DNA of 64,000 nucleotides from Amphirosellinia nigrospora (Eukaryota; Ascomycota; Sordariomycetes; Xylariales; Xylariaceae): contig SCHM01000001.1 in assembly GCA_004123355.1 (NCBI GenBank), positions 11,914,193 through 11,978,192 of the forward strand, in the 5' to 3' direction. The notes beneath the pieces are model-generated. The model was given only the letters and a program-made list of their open reading frames with translations. It was not told the origin of the DNA and searched no databases. Within the stretch, counting starts at the first letter, position 1, and every line of letters starts with the position of its first letter. Made by a program: the position numbers and the translations under genes. Of this stretch, positions 21,428 to 32,418 are shown one piece after another.

Positions 21428-23028
21428 CCAAGATCCCGATGTGGAAACTAGGCCCCCTCCCACGAACTCGAGGGCTGTTGGTCTCAGAGGGCGCGGACCC
21501 CTCATTGTGTGTTTTCGTTGGCATCGGTGTTGGTATCCATAATTAGCGCAGGATGGGTGGGATGTGTGCAGAATATGGTACCGAACTATCGCAAAACCAC
21601 CCAACCAGGCACGGGCGATGGTGGTAGAAATGTGACCCTATGACAGGTCATGATTGATGTGTTATGCAAACATTCCTTTAAGGCCCCAATACGTTCCGTT
21701 TCCAGTAAGACCTGTCAAACTATATACGGCCCGAGTGATCGCCAGTGATTAGACTAGTATATTTAGTACATGCAGGACTGCGGCAGGCTGACCGGCACAT
21801 GTCCGTTGTGGTGCGGAGGAGTTCTTCATGGCGTTAGACCGGGGCTTTCGGGAACTTGCTTAGCCTGTCATCTAAATGGTGTAAGTAGCCGGGGTAGGTA
21901 GCCGGGGTTGCCGGGCTCTAGTGTAGCGTTGATAGATATTAAGTGCGCTTGGGTTCTTCCATTCTTCAGCCACTATATGTACAACTCGGTACAAAAAAAT
22001 CATCCCGTGGCTATTGGTGATACGGGAGCGTCACAAATGAAGCTGTACAGTATGGTGAAAATGAACTTATACTACGACCTTGGAATCCGGTGGGTGACAT
22101 GGAGGTGACCTAACAGGGGTGGGGATTCCAGAGCACATTAAAGTACCTAATAAGCCAGGAGGCTTTGGGAGCACTATCGGCGCTAATCTGTGACTTGTCC
22201 TACCTGTACTTCGCTGTTGTGATACGATTCCTACTGCAAAGTAGTACTTGGGAAACTTATCCGATTCGATTCGATGGAAATAAAAATAAACAGTTGATAA
22301 GGCAAACAGAGTACAGTTCAAGGTTGGTTGCATGTACCGGATGCGACCTCGTCTATCGAGCTAATTTAGGTGCTTCAGAGAGTGAACTTACTTAGTGCAT
22401 CGAAAGACAACTGCGTGGTATAAACAAGCATTGGAGATGGGCTTGGCGTCGCGAACCCCGGCACCCGTGTAGGCACAGGTACACGACATGAACTGCTCGC
22501 CGACCGAGATGTGGAATTTGGAATCTGTTAACGGAGTATTTGGTATTGGGTATTACCTATAGGCCCAGAGATTGATAGCATACCTAGGTATGATGTTGGT
22601 TGTAGAATAGCGTAGGTACCTTAGGGCCTACTGCAGAGCCTACTGTACTTTGTAATACTCCCTGGTCGTGCACGGAACACTGTTGGTACTGAACAGTTGA
22701 GTCGACGTCGCATCGACGGAGCACCATCCGTAGTAGGCAGTGTTTGCCCATGCAATCATAACCGTAAATGCAAGTTTCGTCTTCTCCCTCGTCTGCTACC
22801 TCGGCCCCTGTACGCTTTCGCATGTCGGCAACATGACGCCGCCAAAGAGGCTCTTCAACTTTCACCATAAACGAGGCTAATTAAGTAATTACTTTGAACT
22901 CCCAAACCTCACACAATCTTATTCCCCCTAATCTTCAACTACATTCTAATTATGAGCTCTGCGATTTCGTAAACTTGATCAATGTTCCTCCGTTTCACCA
23001 CTTCCAGTATCTTGTTTCGATCGCCGCC
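21428..23028. other. Intergenic, no gene seen
   Basis: About 1.6 kb. A short GC-rich direct repeat (GTAGCCGGGGTAGGTAGCCGGGGT) lies near 21886-21909. Only unsupported short frames are present. Confidence 0.45.
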
Positions 23029-24842
23029 ATGGCCGATGCCATCGAGCTCAATGCAACTCGCCGAAATCCGGAAGCCGCTGAGTCGTCAAGGCCAGTAGAG
23101 AACGAGGAAACCATACACGATGACGACCTCCTCATGCGCCTCGGCAAGCGACCACTTCTCGATCGCAGTTTTGGCTTCATGTCGAGTCTTGGGCTATCCT
23201 CCTCGGTCCTGGTGTCCTGGGAGGGTATCTTGTTTACATCGACTTCAACATTTGTCCACGTCGGCTCCGGGGGTGTTATATGGGCATTTCTGATCGGCTG
23301 GGTTGGGGTCACCTCCGTATACACCGTCATAGCCGAGCTATCCTCAATGGCGCCAACTGCTGGAGGGCAATGTAAGACAGTTCCGTTTCCTCTCCCGGTT
23401 CTATGTGTGAGATAGGAGCATGGCACGATAACTAAACCATCTGTCGTCCTTTAGATCACTGGGTGGCATTACTAGCACCAAAATCATGCGCGAACTTCCT
23501 CTCGTACCTAACCGCTTGGCTCACGACGCTAGCTTGGCAAGCCATAAGCATAACGACCAGCTTTTCCATCGCCACCCTTATCCAGGGCATCGTTTCCTGG
23601 CGCGACCGAGCTATACCCCTCAATCATGGCATACTGTCTTGATCATGCTCGCTGTTGCGCTACTATCGGTCCTCGTGAACTCAACCACTGGCCGTATACT
23701 TGCCACATTTGAACGCCTATTTCTTCTTCTGCATTTGGCAGGGTTCCTGGGCATTCTCATTCCTCTTGTTTATTTCGCACCTCATAATTCAGCCTCTGAA
23801 GTTTTCACAACTTTTTACAACAATGGCAACTGGGCTACTCAGGGGCTAGCTTTCCTTGTTGGGCTTCCGACAGTCGCCAGCACGCTCACTGGCGCGGATT
23901 GCGCCGTCCACATGTCTGAAGAAGTCCGGTCCGCGAACGTCGTAGTACCGCAGTCACTGCTCTACACAATTTTCATCAACGGAGCTCTTGGGTTCTCTAT
24001 GGCTATCGCTATACTCTTTTGTACCACCGACGCAGAGGCTGCCATAAAGTCCGCAGATACTCTATACTACCCTTTTCTTCACATCTTTTATACTGCTGTG
24101 CAATCCACAACAGGGGCCTGTTTAAGTGAGTTACTCGCATTCCTGTACTTTCGCCAGTCGAAACCGCAATTACTTACCAGGAGACTTAAAGTGGCCGGTG
24201 TTATCCTTGTCGTAGTTATTGCCAGCAGCATCAGCGCTTACGCATCTGCCTCGCGTATGATATGGTCATTTGCTCGAGATAACGGGCTACCATTCAACAG
24301 TACTTTAGTGAAAGTAAGCCCATCCTACAATAGCCCGCGCTTTGAACCCCCAGCTAGTGCTAACTCATTATTTTCCAGCTCAATGGAAATTCTCTTCCAG
24401 TGTACGCTATTCTCACCACCATGGGAATTACGACCCTCTTGTCGCTCATCGTACTTGGATCCTCCGTCGTCCTATCGGCACTCTTATCCTTGTTAGTCGC
24501 AGCTCTCTACTCCTCATATCTCATCACATGTGCACTTCTCCTTTGGCATCGCATTAAGGGGGAATCAAGCCCTATCGTGACGAGTCGGAACAGATTGGTG
24601 CAGATCATCTCATTTGGGGTCCGTGGAAAGTCCCCGAGCCCTTTGGAACGCTCAACAACGCCTTCGCCTGCATATACACGTCGTTCTTGTTGTTTTGGTC
24701 CTTTTGGCCGGAAGCAAATCACCCCGCCCCTGCAGACGTGAATTGGAGCGTCCTCGTGTATGGCAGTGTCGTTCTTTTTAGTATTCTTTGGTACGTTCTG
24801 CGAGCTAGAAAGCATTTCAAGGGGCCGATTAAAGAGATTTAG
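23029..24842 (+). CDS. Amino acid / GABA-choline type permease (APC superfamily)
   Basis: A 12-helix plasma-membrane transporter for amino acids or related amines. The start at 23029 has a perfect GCCGCCATGG context and gives MADAIELNATRRNPE, then RSFGFMSSLGLSSSVLVSWE, the first helix of this family. Motifs such as ELSSMAPTAGGQYHWVALLAP and SRMIWSFARDNGLPF are typical of fungal GABA/choline permeases. Introns are at 23372-23454, about 24127-24188 and about 24312-24379, all with canonical borders and frame agreement. The last exon reads LNGNSLPVYAILTTMGITTL and ends VLRARKHFKGPIKEI at 24842. Two frame breaks, near 23607 (CCCC) and 24559 (GGGGG), each fit one missing base. The fold and family are clear; the substrate is not. 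Confidence 0.85.
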
Positions 24843-25600
24843 ACTTTGGTGCTATTTGCGCATTCGGGATAAAGATGGAGATCCCTTACTAGATACCCTA
24901 TTTAGAATTATAGAGAAACAAGATAATTGTGTCATTAGTCTCTGAGTAGCTAAAGGAGGCAGTATTGTCAAACTCTGTAGAAATATTGAAATTCAGTAAA
25001 ATAAAGAACAACTCCAGCGGTGTACCGAGATGAACTTATCGCGTAAGGTAACTTCTGCTACTTAGGTACCGTGTTAAGACTTCGTTACAAAGAGCGCTTT
25101 TCTTTGTGAAATGTAATGAGAGCGAGATGGTATTACAACCGAAAAAAAATTTAATGCCGAGAAAAGCAACGGACCGCATCAGGTATAAGCTAGCGTCACA
25201 TGCAACCAGAATAAAAATAAAAGTCGCAGGCAGCGCAAAGTGGATGTAACCATAGAACTCCAATGGGCTTGGGGATCGACCAACAAATCGACGTGATAGG
25301 CGACTTGTGATAAGGCCGCGGGGGGCTTTGCACCCCTGAAACTATTCAGCGTAAGACCGCTGCTACCCTAGGATTCCACGATGCACAGCCCCTGCTGCTG
25401 ACATGAGATTCTTCCCTTGGCCTTTTAGATCTCTTCTCTCCGGCTTCCACGTCCTGACATGGATCAATGCCAGCCACAACAGACTAGCAAATGCCCCGGA
25501 AGGCCGCGCGATTTGTAGTTGGCGCCACTTGCATTACGATTACCTTGGATAATCGTCCGCCAAAAACTCTCAGTCATATCTTACTTGTCATCTTTGTCTC
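24843..25600. other. Intergenic, no gene seen
   Basis: About 760 bp between same-strand genes, including the 3' flank of the permease and the promoter of the next gene. No coding similarity. Confidence 0.45.
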
Positions 25601-26852
25601 ATGGAGGCGCCCTCTCGGCCGGCCGGTGGCGTCATGGCCACGGCGACGAACATGAATCCGATACTTCAGGCCGTGACCTGGCTGCTGCTCGGGTTATCCT
25701 CGCTCGTTATCGGATTTTGGCTGTTGACGAAATTTTATATCAGAGGCCGGACGTTATTCGTGTTAGGGGATGGCCTTATGTTGGCGTCATTTGTGTGTAC
25801 CCCGAGACAAGTTTACGGTTTGTGGCTGACCGTTATTGTGAAGCTCTTTGCCCTCGGAGAGTTTATAGCCCTCATCGTGCCCAACAGCACTGCGTTTGGG
25901 AGGGATATGGCTGAACTATCAGAACAACAAATAAGCGATGCTGTGAAGGTCAGTGGTGACTAGATTGTCTATTCTCTTGGCGATGAACTTGGTTTGACGT
26001 CGTGCGTCTAGATTGGATACGCTAGAGATATCCTATTTCTGTTCTCGCTCGGATTCTCCAAGCTGTCGACCTGCGAGGGCCTTCGCGCGTTATCTCCGGA
26101 TAGGGCTCATCATCGTTGGGCAAGTGTGTTGGTAGTGTCCGTTACCGTCTGGATGATTACGTCCATCTTCGGCACGGCCTTCCAATGTGGTGCTCGTGGT
26201 CCTTGGGATAGCGATGGCGCTATGTGCATCGACCAGGCAAGCAGGACTTCTCCTTAAAAGCGCCCGGAACCACAGGCTAACATTGATCAGGGAGCGTTCC
26301 TTAAGTATGTCGACATCACAAGTATCTTGATTGACGCAGGGCTCGTTGTCTTGCCAATAGCGATCATTCAGCCCTTCAAACGAAGATCAGGTTACGATTT
26401 ACAGTAATAAGTTTCTTCTTGTTCCGACTGTTGTAAGTTATACCCCGTTTAACCTTGATTAAGGATTTGTTCCAACGTCCACATAGCGTTATCGCGGCCA
26501 CCATCATTCAGTTAGTCTATCTCAACAGACTCTTCACGCATAACTACACATTACTAGCGTTCCCTACTACATCACCATGCAGCTTGTCCTTTTCATCAGC
26601 ATGTTAGCAGCATACATCATTTACTTCTGGCCTTTTATGCGATCCCTGCAAAGTGGGCTCATGTCAGCCAATGCCGCGACGTTGACTTCTCAGTATCCGT
26701 TGAAGGCCTCCAAAGGCACCCAGAAGAGCTCGTCAGACAACTCGGCAGCATCTCCTCAGCCGAACAAGCGTGGTTATATCCAAATAACGCCAAACTATAG
26801 TCTGGCTCATCTTGCGCCAGCGAGGGTTCGATCCAGTTCACCTCCAGCATGA
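25601..26852 (+). CDS. PTH11-like / rhodopsin-domain integral membrane protein
   Basis: The family contains fungal seven-helix membrane proteins, some acting as receptors of surface cues. From ATG 25601, helix 1 reads AVTWLLLGLSSLVIGFWLLT and is followed by a TKFYIRGRTL loop. After an intron ending near 26010, the frame continues as IGYARDILFLFSLGFSKLS, RAHHRWASVLVVSVTVWMIT and FGTAFQCGARGPWDSDG, where the conserved FQCG...PW pattern of the family is visible. The next intron (26237-26290) has GC-AG borders, followed by YVDITSILIDAGLVVLPIAI. The last exon gives MQLVLFISMLAAYIIYFWPF and a Ser-rich cytosolic tail with stop at 26850-26852. Frame breaks within exon 1 (about 25790-25900) again look like missing bases. 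The ligand is unknown. Confidence 0.75.
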
Positions 26853-27243
26853 GAAACCAATGATACCCAGGAAGCCGGATCTAATAAATTGCAGTCATGG
26901 GAGGAGGGTGTATATACTAATGAGTAGTGTCATAACGAAAAGGGTCATGAAATATACTAATGCGAGCGTCATGCTGATAATTCACATCATTTTTCCTTGC
27001 TTTATAGAATGCTTGTCAGGTGGCAATAACATGGTGAAACCTAGCGTTCTCGCTCGGAATGTTATACTTGTCTCTCGTCTTATTGCCTTTCCATAGAAGA
27101 TTGAAAGGGGCCATGTATTTGTTCTAGACACTTTAGATATGAGAAACTTGCCTCGAGGCTTTTGTGTTAGTCAATACTTTTTATCGCAAGCTGGGAAATT
27201 CCAAGTCTATTGGCAGGTTCAAGTCTTTAAGTGCCTATCCCAA
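26853..27243. other. Intergenic between convergent genes, no gene seen
   Basis: Short 3' flanking stretch for two convergent genes, with no coding similarity. Confidence 0.5.
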
Positions 27244-28643
27244 TCATGCCCAATCCGCACCCTCGTCGACTGGGTAGGTTCCTTCAGAAAATAGGTCAAA
27301 ACGCCATATCTCACCAGACGAGATCAGGTGCTGGAACCAGCCGACAGCTTCCTGTATCAACGACCGGTCATCAGTGAAGTGATCTGACCAAAGTCTTCCC
27401 AATTCTCGCGCCTCGTCTCCTTCCGCGTAACTCTTCGGGGGCGGCTTCGGCGTCCACTTGAGGCCAGCAGCCTCGGTGGCCTCACGGAAGAGTTTGAGGC
27501 ATCTCTCGCACGCGGGTTCGTGCTTGCCACGATATTCCCACGCGCCATACCGGCCAACGATAAAATGCATGTACGTGACGGCGCCAATACCATATACGCC
27601 AGAACGGGGATGTTTTAGCGCCTCCTCCAACATTGTCTCCAAGAAGGCGTGAAATGGCGACGCGATTCCGAACCCGTAGACCGCCGACACGGCATTTTCG
27701 TAGTTGCCGGCGGCGACGTCGCACCGCCAGTCGAGCAGGTCGTGTAAGGCCATCATGACAATAGGGGCCACCAAGCCGACTTCGATATTGCACTCGTCGA
27801 AGTTGTACTTGCTGTATATTGTGCTACATCCACCAATCGCCCGCCAGGCCATCGCGGCTTCGATCGGTCGCAGCTTTCCCACTACCGCGCCAACTGCCTG
27901 CTTGGAGGTTCCGTCGACGAAGACATTCAGGGCTTTCCCGCCAAATCTGTACGCGACCCGGCTGATATGGCAACCATGCGCATCCGGACGGCGTAGTCTT
28001 CCTCGGTGAAACTACCGACGTCGTCACAGACCGATAGGTGAGAGATGTACGCCGCCTGCACGGCCTTTTCGACCGGGAGGAACCACGACATCGCCAGGGA
28101 GCAGGGGAGAGGCGCATTGGTAGCAGGTAGCAGCAAGAGGGCTAGATTTCGGATAGAAACCAGCCCCGACCTTGGCGTCGTGGCGATGGCGCAGGTAGCT
28201 CGCCTTTTTGTTGACGTGGGGAATCGCCAGTCTGTCGCCGCCGTAATGGTCCGCGATGATGGACGCCGTCCCAGCTCGGCGGCTTTGATGGTTTCGGGGC
28301 CGAACCGCTTGAGAAGCTCTTTGTGGAGGTCCGAGCACGAACGCGTCCATGCGGATGATGCTCTCTCTGTCGTGTCCTCGGGCGCAAGGATCACTTCCCT
28401 GCCGTAGGCTACGACGTCTTCCCATGCCGTGTTGTTTGCGATGGAGGTGGTGCCGAGCAGTGACTCGATGCCGCTTCTCATTGTTGCCTTATACATGGTC
28501 TTGTATGCCCCTGAGTAACTCCCTAAAGCATTGAGACTCAAATTTTCATCAGCATTCTTCAATAGTAGAGTGAGGTCTTCGTTGAGTTTCTCATGGTCGA
28601 CTCGGAAGCCATTGTCTGCGGCACCGTTCGTAGCCACCGTCAT
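27244..28643 (-). CDS. Unidentified protein, possibly terpene-cyclase-like
   Basis: The protein runs from MTVATNGAADNGFRVDHEKL (ATG 28643; an in-frame ATG at 28679 is the alternative) to EGTYPVDEGADWA at 27244, about 465 residues after frame correction. Frame breaks lie near 28268 (GGG run), about 28150 and about 27955; the intermediate frame reads TASIIADHYGGDRLAIPHVN. I do not recognise a family with confidence. An aspartate-rich HLSVCDDVGSFTEEDY lies about 100 residues before HDLLDWRCDVAAGNYEN. The order and spacing recall the two metal-binding motifs of class I terpene synthases, but neither matches the consensus exactly. The sequence is mostly helical and has no signal peptide or membrane segment, so it is probably a soluble cytosolic enzyme. 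It is convergent with the PTH11-like gene. Confidence 0.5.
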
Positions 28644-28679
28644 CGTGTTGTTCTGTCCGAAGTAGAAAGTAATGAGCAA

Positions 28680-30049
28680 GTTATTGTTGTAATAGACAAG
28701 TATATCTCACTGTTCAGTACGAAGAAAGGTAAATAATAACAGCGCCCACAGTCAACTTATATAGTTTAGAGGAGTAAAGAACTCCAGCCGAGCTCAACCA
28801 CGTTAGGGATCAAGCGTGGAGATTTTGCAACCGTACTTGAATTACACTAACGTAGTATTTGGAAAGAAAATCGGGTCATATTCTAGATGCCGTTCTCACC
28901 GCCAAGATGTTTATCTTCTATCTAGTTAGCTTCGAGCCCATATATCAGCTTCGCCTTTTCAGCCAATGTCACACGCATAGCATAAATCGAGATCTGGTCC
29001 TCTCTTGCTACCACCATTTCGCATCATGAGGTAAGATGCCTTATGCCACTTCTTAGTCTACTCATGATGAATGTCACGAGGGCTTGTGTTCAAGTGCCGG
29101 GAAATTGGAGTTTGGTTTAACTAATAATCTCTTTGGGGCCTCTAGATGCCATTGTGCCACCCACCATGCCTATCTTTCAACCCACGATAATGATCGGAGT
29201 GGAATCGACCTCCAGGCGCCCCAAAAAATCTGTGTGGTTCCTGTTACCGTGCGTTGTGGCTGGCCCCATGTCATATCCATTTTCATCAAGGATGCTAGGG
29301 TTTGTGTTTTGACTCTGGACATGTCCAACCACATATGTTGTCGAATGCGTAATTTATTGAGCTGAACACTCCGCAGATCGTCCAGCTCAGAATGTAACCA
29401 ATGAGAATACTTTATTATTAAATTAATGAGATACGTGGTCAACAGAATATAGTCGTCGCCGTTGGGTTTAAAAGCTCTGTTGGAGACAGTGGGACAGCTC
29501 GTGGCCAGCTGAACTCGCTTACTCCCGATGCATGTTATCGTTAGTGTCAGCTATCCGGGGTATCGATCCGGGGATCCTCGGTAGGAGCCGTTTATGCCAA
29601 GCGAGGCATCTTGCATAAAACGGTACTTGGCGACCCTGCACGGTAATCCGCCATTACAGTCTGGTACCAGATTCCCGGTGAGATGCAAGCTGAACTTTGT
29701 CATTCAGATTCGGAATCAGTCGATTAAACGCTCGCTTAACAATTAATCCACAAATCCAGTTGCCGTTTTCCCATTAAAACCAGTAACGTCGTCTTTAGTA
29801 TCAGGGCTGAGTGAGCTGTGACGCACAACCTACGAGTCTGGGCTGAAAGATATTCGGACATTCCTATTCGTAGAAAATATGGATCAAGCTAAGTAACCCA
29901 CGAGTTTTATCGCAAGAACTGTCAAATATTCAATTTCAAAACTTGATTTAGTAACTACAGTAGACGAATATTTTAAGTGTGTTTAGTGTCGCAATCTTGG
30001 CTCCCCAATTTACTTACCCCTCTCCCGAACAAAGCTCTCCTAGGCAAAT
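28680..30049. other. Intergenic, no gene seen
   Basis: About 1.4 kb. Only short unsupported frames, for example 29084-29365 on the plus strand. A GC-rich ATCCGGGG direct repeat lies near 29550-29575. Confidence 0.45.
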
Positions 30050-32418
30050 TCAAGAAAGACTCCAGGCCTTGTGTGCGAACAGATCGAAGTTGTGCGGGCT
30101 GCCTTGCGGCGCCTGCTTCTTTGCTTGTAGATCTGCCAGCTTCAAATCCCCAAATTGACTTGCAATTTTTGTCTTGGCCGGTGCGGTACCGGCAGCAAGA
30201 GCAGCCTCTGTAGCCGTTTCGATACGCTTACCGAGGTCGGCATTGACGCGGGTGAACATGGCTATGAATTACATCCGTTAGCAAGAAGCTCACTCTAAGG
30301 CTAAGTAGGGTGAGACAGGATTATAGGTTGACGTACCGTAGGTGACCTTGCGCACCTCCGCGACAGCACTCTTGAGGTGTCCCGCAACATTAGAAACAAA
30401 GTGATCCTGCTGGCCAGGCTGTGCCGCCAGAACCTGCTCCCAGAAGATACGAGCCTGCTTGAAGTCGGCATCAACGACTTGGGACTCGTAGTCGACAACA
30501 GTACCAAGCCAGTGTTCATCGTCGGGCTGCGCGTACTGGGTGGCGACGCCGTAGTGAGAGAACGACGATGGGAAATAGTTTGGAGTCCCGCCTAGCCCTT
30601 GAAATGTCCCTGCACCATCACGCATCAGGGGGTTGAAGCTTTTCTCCGGCTTGTTGATCGGGAGTTGGATGAAGTTCACGCCGAGGCGATGTCTATGTGT
30701 GTCTGCGTAGGCTAATGCGCGGGTTTGCAGAACTGGATGAATAAAATACAAGTCAGTCACGATTCCATCAGCATACTACGCAGAGATAGCTTACCGGGAT
30801 CCGGGGATAGGGCCCATCCAGGAACGATGTTTGTAGGGCTAAATGCACTCTGCTCGACTTCTGCAAAGCTGTCGTCCGGGTTCCTGTCTAGCACAATACG
30901 ACCGAACTTCCTCAGGGAAAGTCTTCGTGCGGCAGCGTCTTGGTGGATCGAAGATGTTGATTGAGTAGTTGGCCGCTTTCTTGGGATCAATAATCTGAGC
31001 ATAGACATCCCATGACGGAGTCTTCCCGCCTCAAGATCGTTGAACAATGACCTAGTATGATGGTCTGGATCCTGGCCCATTACCGCCTGAGCCTCGGTCG
31101 CAGTGAAGTTCTGTACGCCTTGGTTGGTCTTGATGTGGATTTTCACGTATACAAATGAGCCATCCTTAAATACAAGTTAATCTCTGTATTCCCAACAAAA
31201 CAGATAAAGTTTTGACTAGTGCTTAGGAAGGTAGCTTACGGATTTTTGAACCGATAAGTGTTGATACTGAAGCAGTCGGCATGTTGGAAGTCAACAGGGT
31301 AGAGCTGTCGCTAAACAAGAACATCAAGAAATGGATGCCTTCTTGGTTGTTGTTAAAGTAATCCCAGAACACTAAAATACATAGAGTTAATTAGGGCCAC
31401 TCTAAGTGCGATCCGTCAATACTATAGAGGCTCTGATAGTTCCCAAGGCACAGCTCCAGCCTCGAAATGGACTCTACAAGAGTACAGAATATGAGGTCAG
31501 AAAGAACTAACTAGTAGGATCTGGAAGCCCACTCCGGGATTGCGTTTCGTGGCATGGACGAACGAGGGAAACTTAATGCCATCGCGAATAGGGAAAACCG
31601 GCTATGATTACAGGCAATAGTTAGGAAAACACAGTAAAGATAATCCACATAATTTGTTCGGCGATGGTAATAAACATACCGTTGACAAGAAAACCCAATC
31701 TAGAATTCCCTCCTTGGTTTTCAATTTGAATGCGAAGCCTCTCGCGTCACGGACTGTCTCGGCCGTTCCTCGCTCCCCAGCAACGGTAGAGAACCGAACG
31801 AAAAGCGGCGTCTTCCCCCGACTTCGTTGAAGAAAAGTCAGCACTGGTCACGTCAAGAGATGTCATCCGTCACCTCGAAGTACTGCAACACTCATAGTTA
31901 GTGCTTGCCTTTAAAAAGTCCTGAGTTGAGAGGAATTTATAAACGTCTAGACAACGTGACGCCCCAGAAAAGAAGTATCGTGCTCTGGAGGGGCCAAAAT
32001 AGGAAGAGAAATGGTTTAGATAATTACGCACGCCATGGGCGCCAGTGCCTCTCGCGTGGACTAGGCGTTCTGGGATGCGCTCGTGGGTGAGATGCGAAAT
32101 CACCTCCAGGAGGTTGATGTCCTGCAGCAGCAAAGTGCCCCTCTGTTGGTTGCCGATACGTTGGGTTGCGGCGAGATGCTTAAGAGGAGCGCCTGTAAAA
32201 GCTGAGTTAGTAATGTCACAAAAAGGATTCAATGTTTTCATCACTTGCCATTCATTGTAGTGATCATGACCTCATCGACAGGTGTCCCAGTCACAGTAGC
32301 ATTCTGTGCCCTATCATTGCTGTTGCCATTGGCAGCCTCATTCTGGATTCCGTTCTATTGTTGCAAATGTAAATATTGGAAGGCTTTACCGGCAGGGGCA
32401 AATTTGGTTACTTGCCAT
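30050..32418 (-). CDS. Monofunctional haem catalase (clade of small-subunit fungal catalases)
   Basis: It converts hydrogen peroxide to water and oxygen. From the probable ATG at 32418 the N-terminal exon contains [10 protein letters not shown] and a [10 protein letters not shown] end. After a GC-AG intron (32248-32193) it continues as [18 protein letters not shown], then [19 protein letters not shown] and [10 protein letters not shown], which carries the catalytic His and flanking residues. Next exons read [20 protein letters not shown], then [16 protein letters not shown]. After two or three frame breaks the haem-ligand-side sequence gives [20 protein letters not shown] and [18 protein letters not shown]. 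The C-terminal exons include a [11 protein letters not shown] stretch and [17 protein letters not shown], ending [12 protein letters not shown]. Many introns are present. Breaks near 31030, 30950 and 30925 each fit one base missing from a homopolymer. The start region is not fully resolved. Confidence 0.88.

Noticed and set aside
29084-29442. Overlapping frames on both strands, possible transposon remnant
   Set aside because: No transposase motif, inverted repeat or target duplication could be found.
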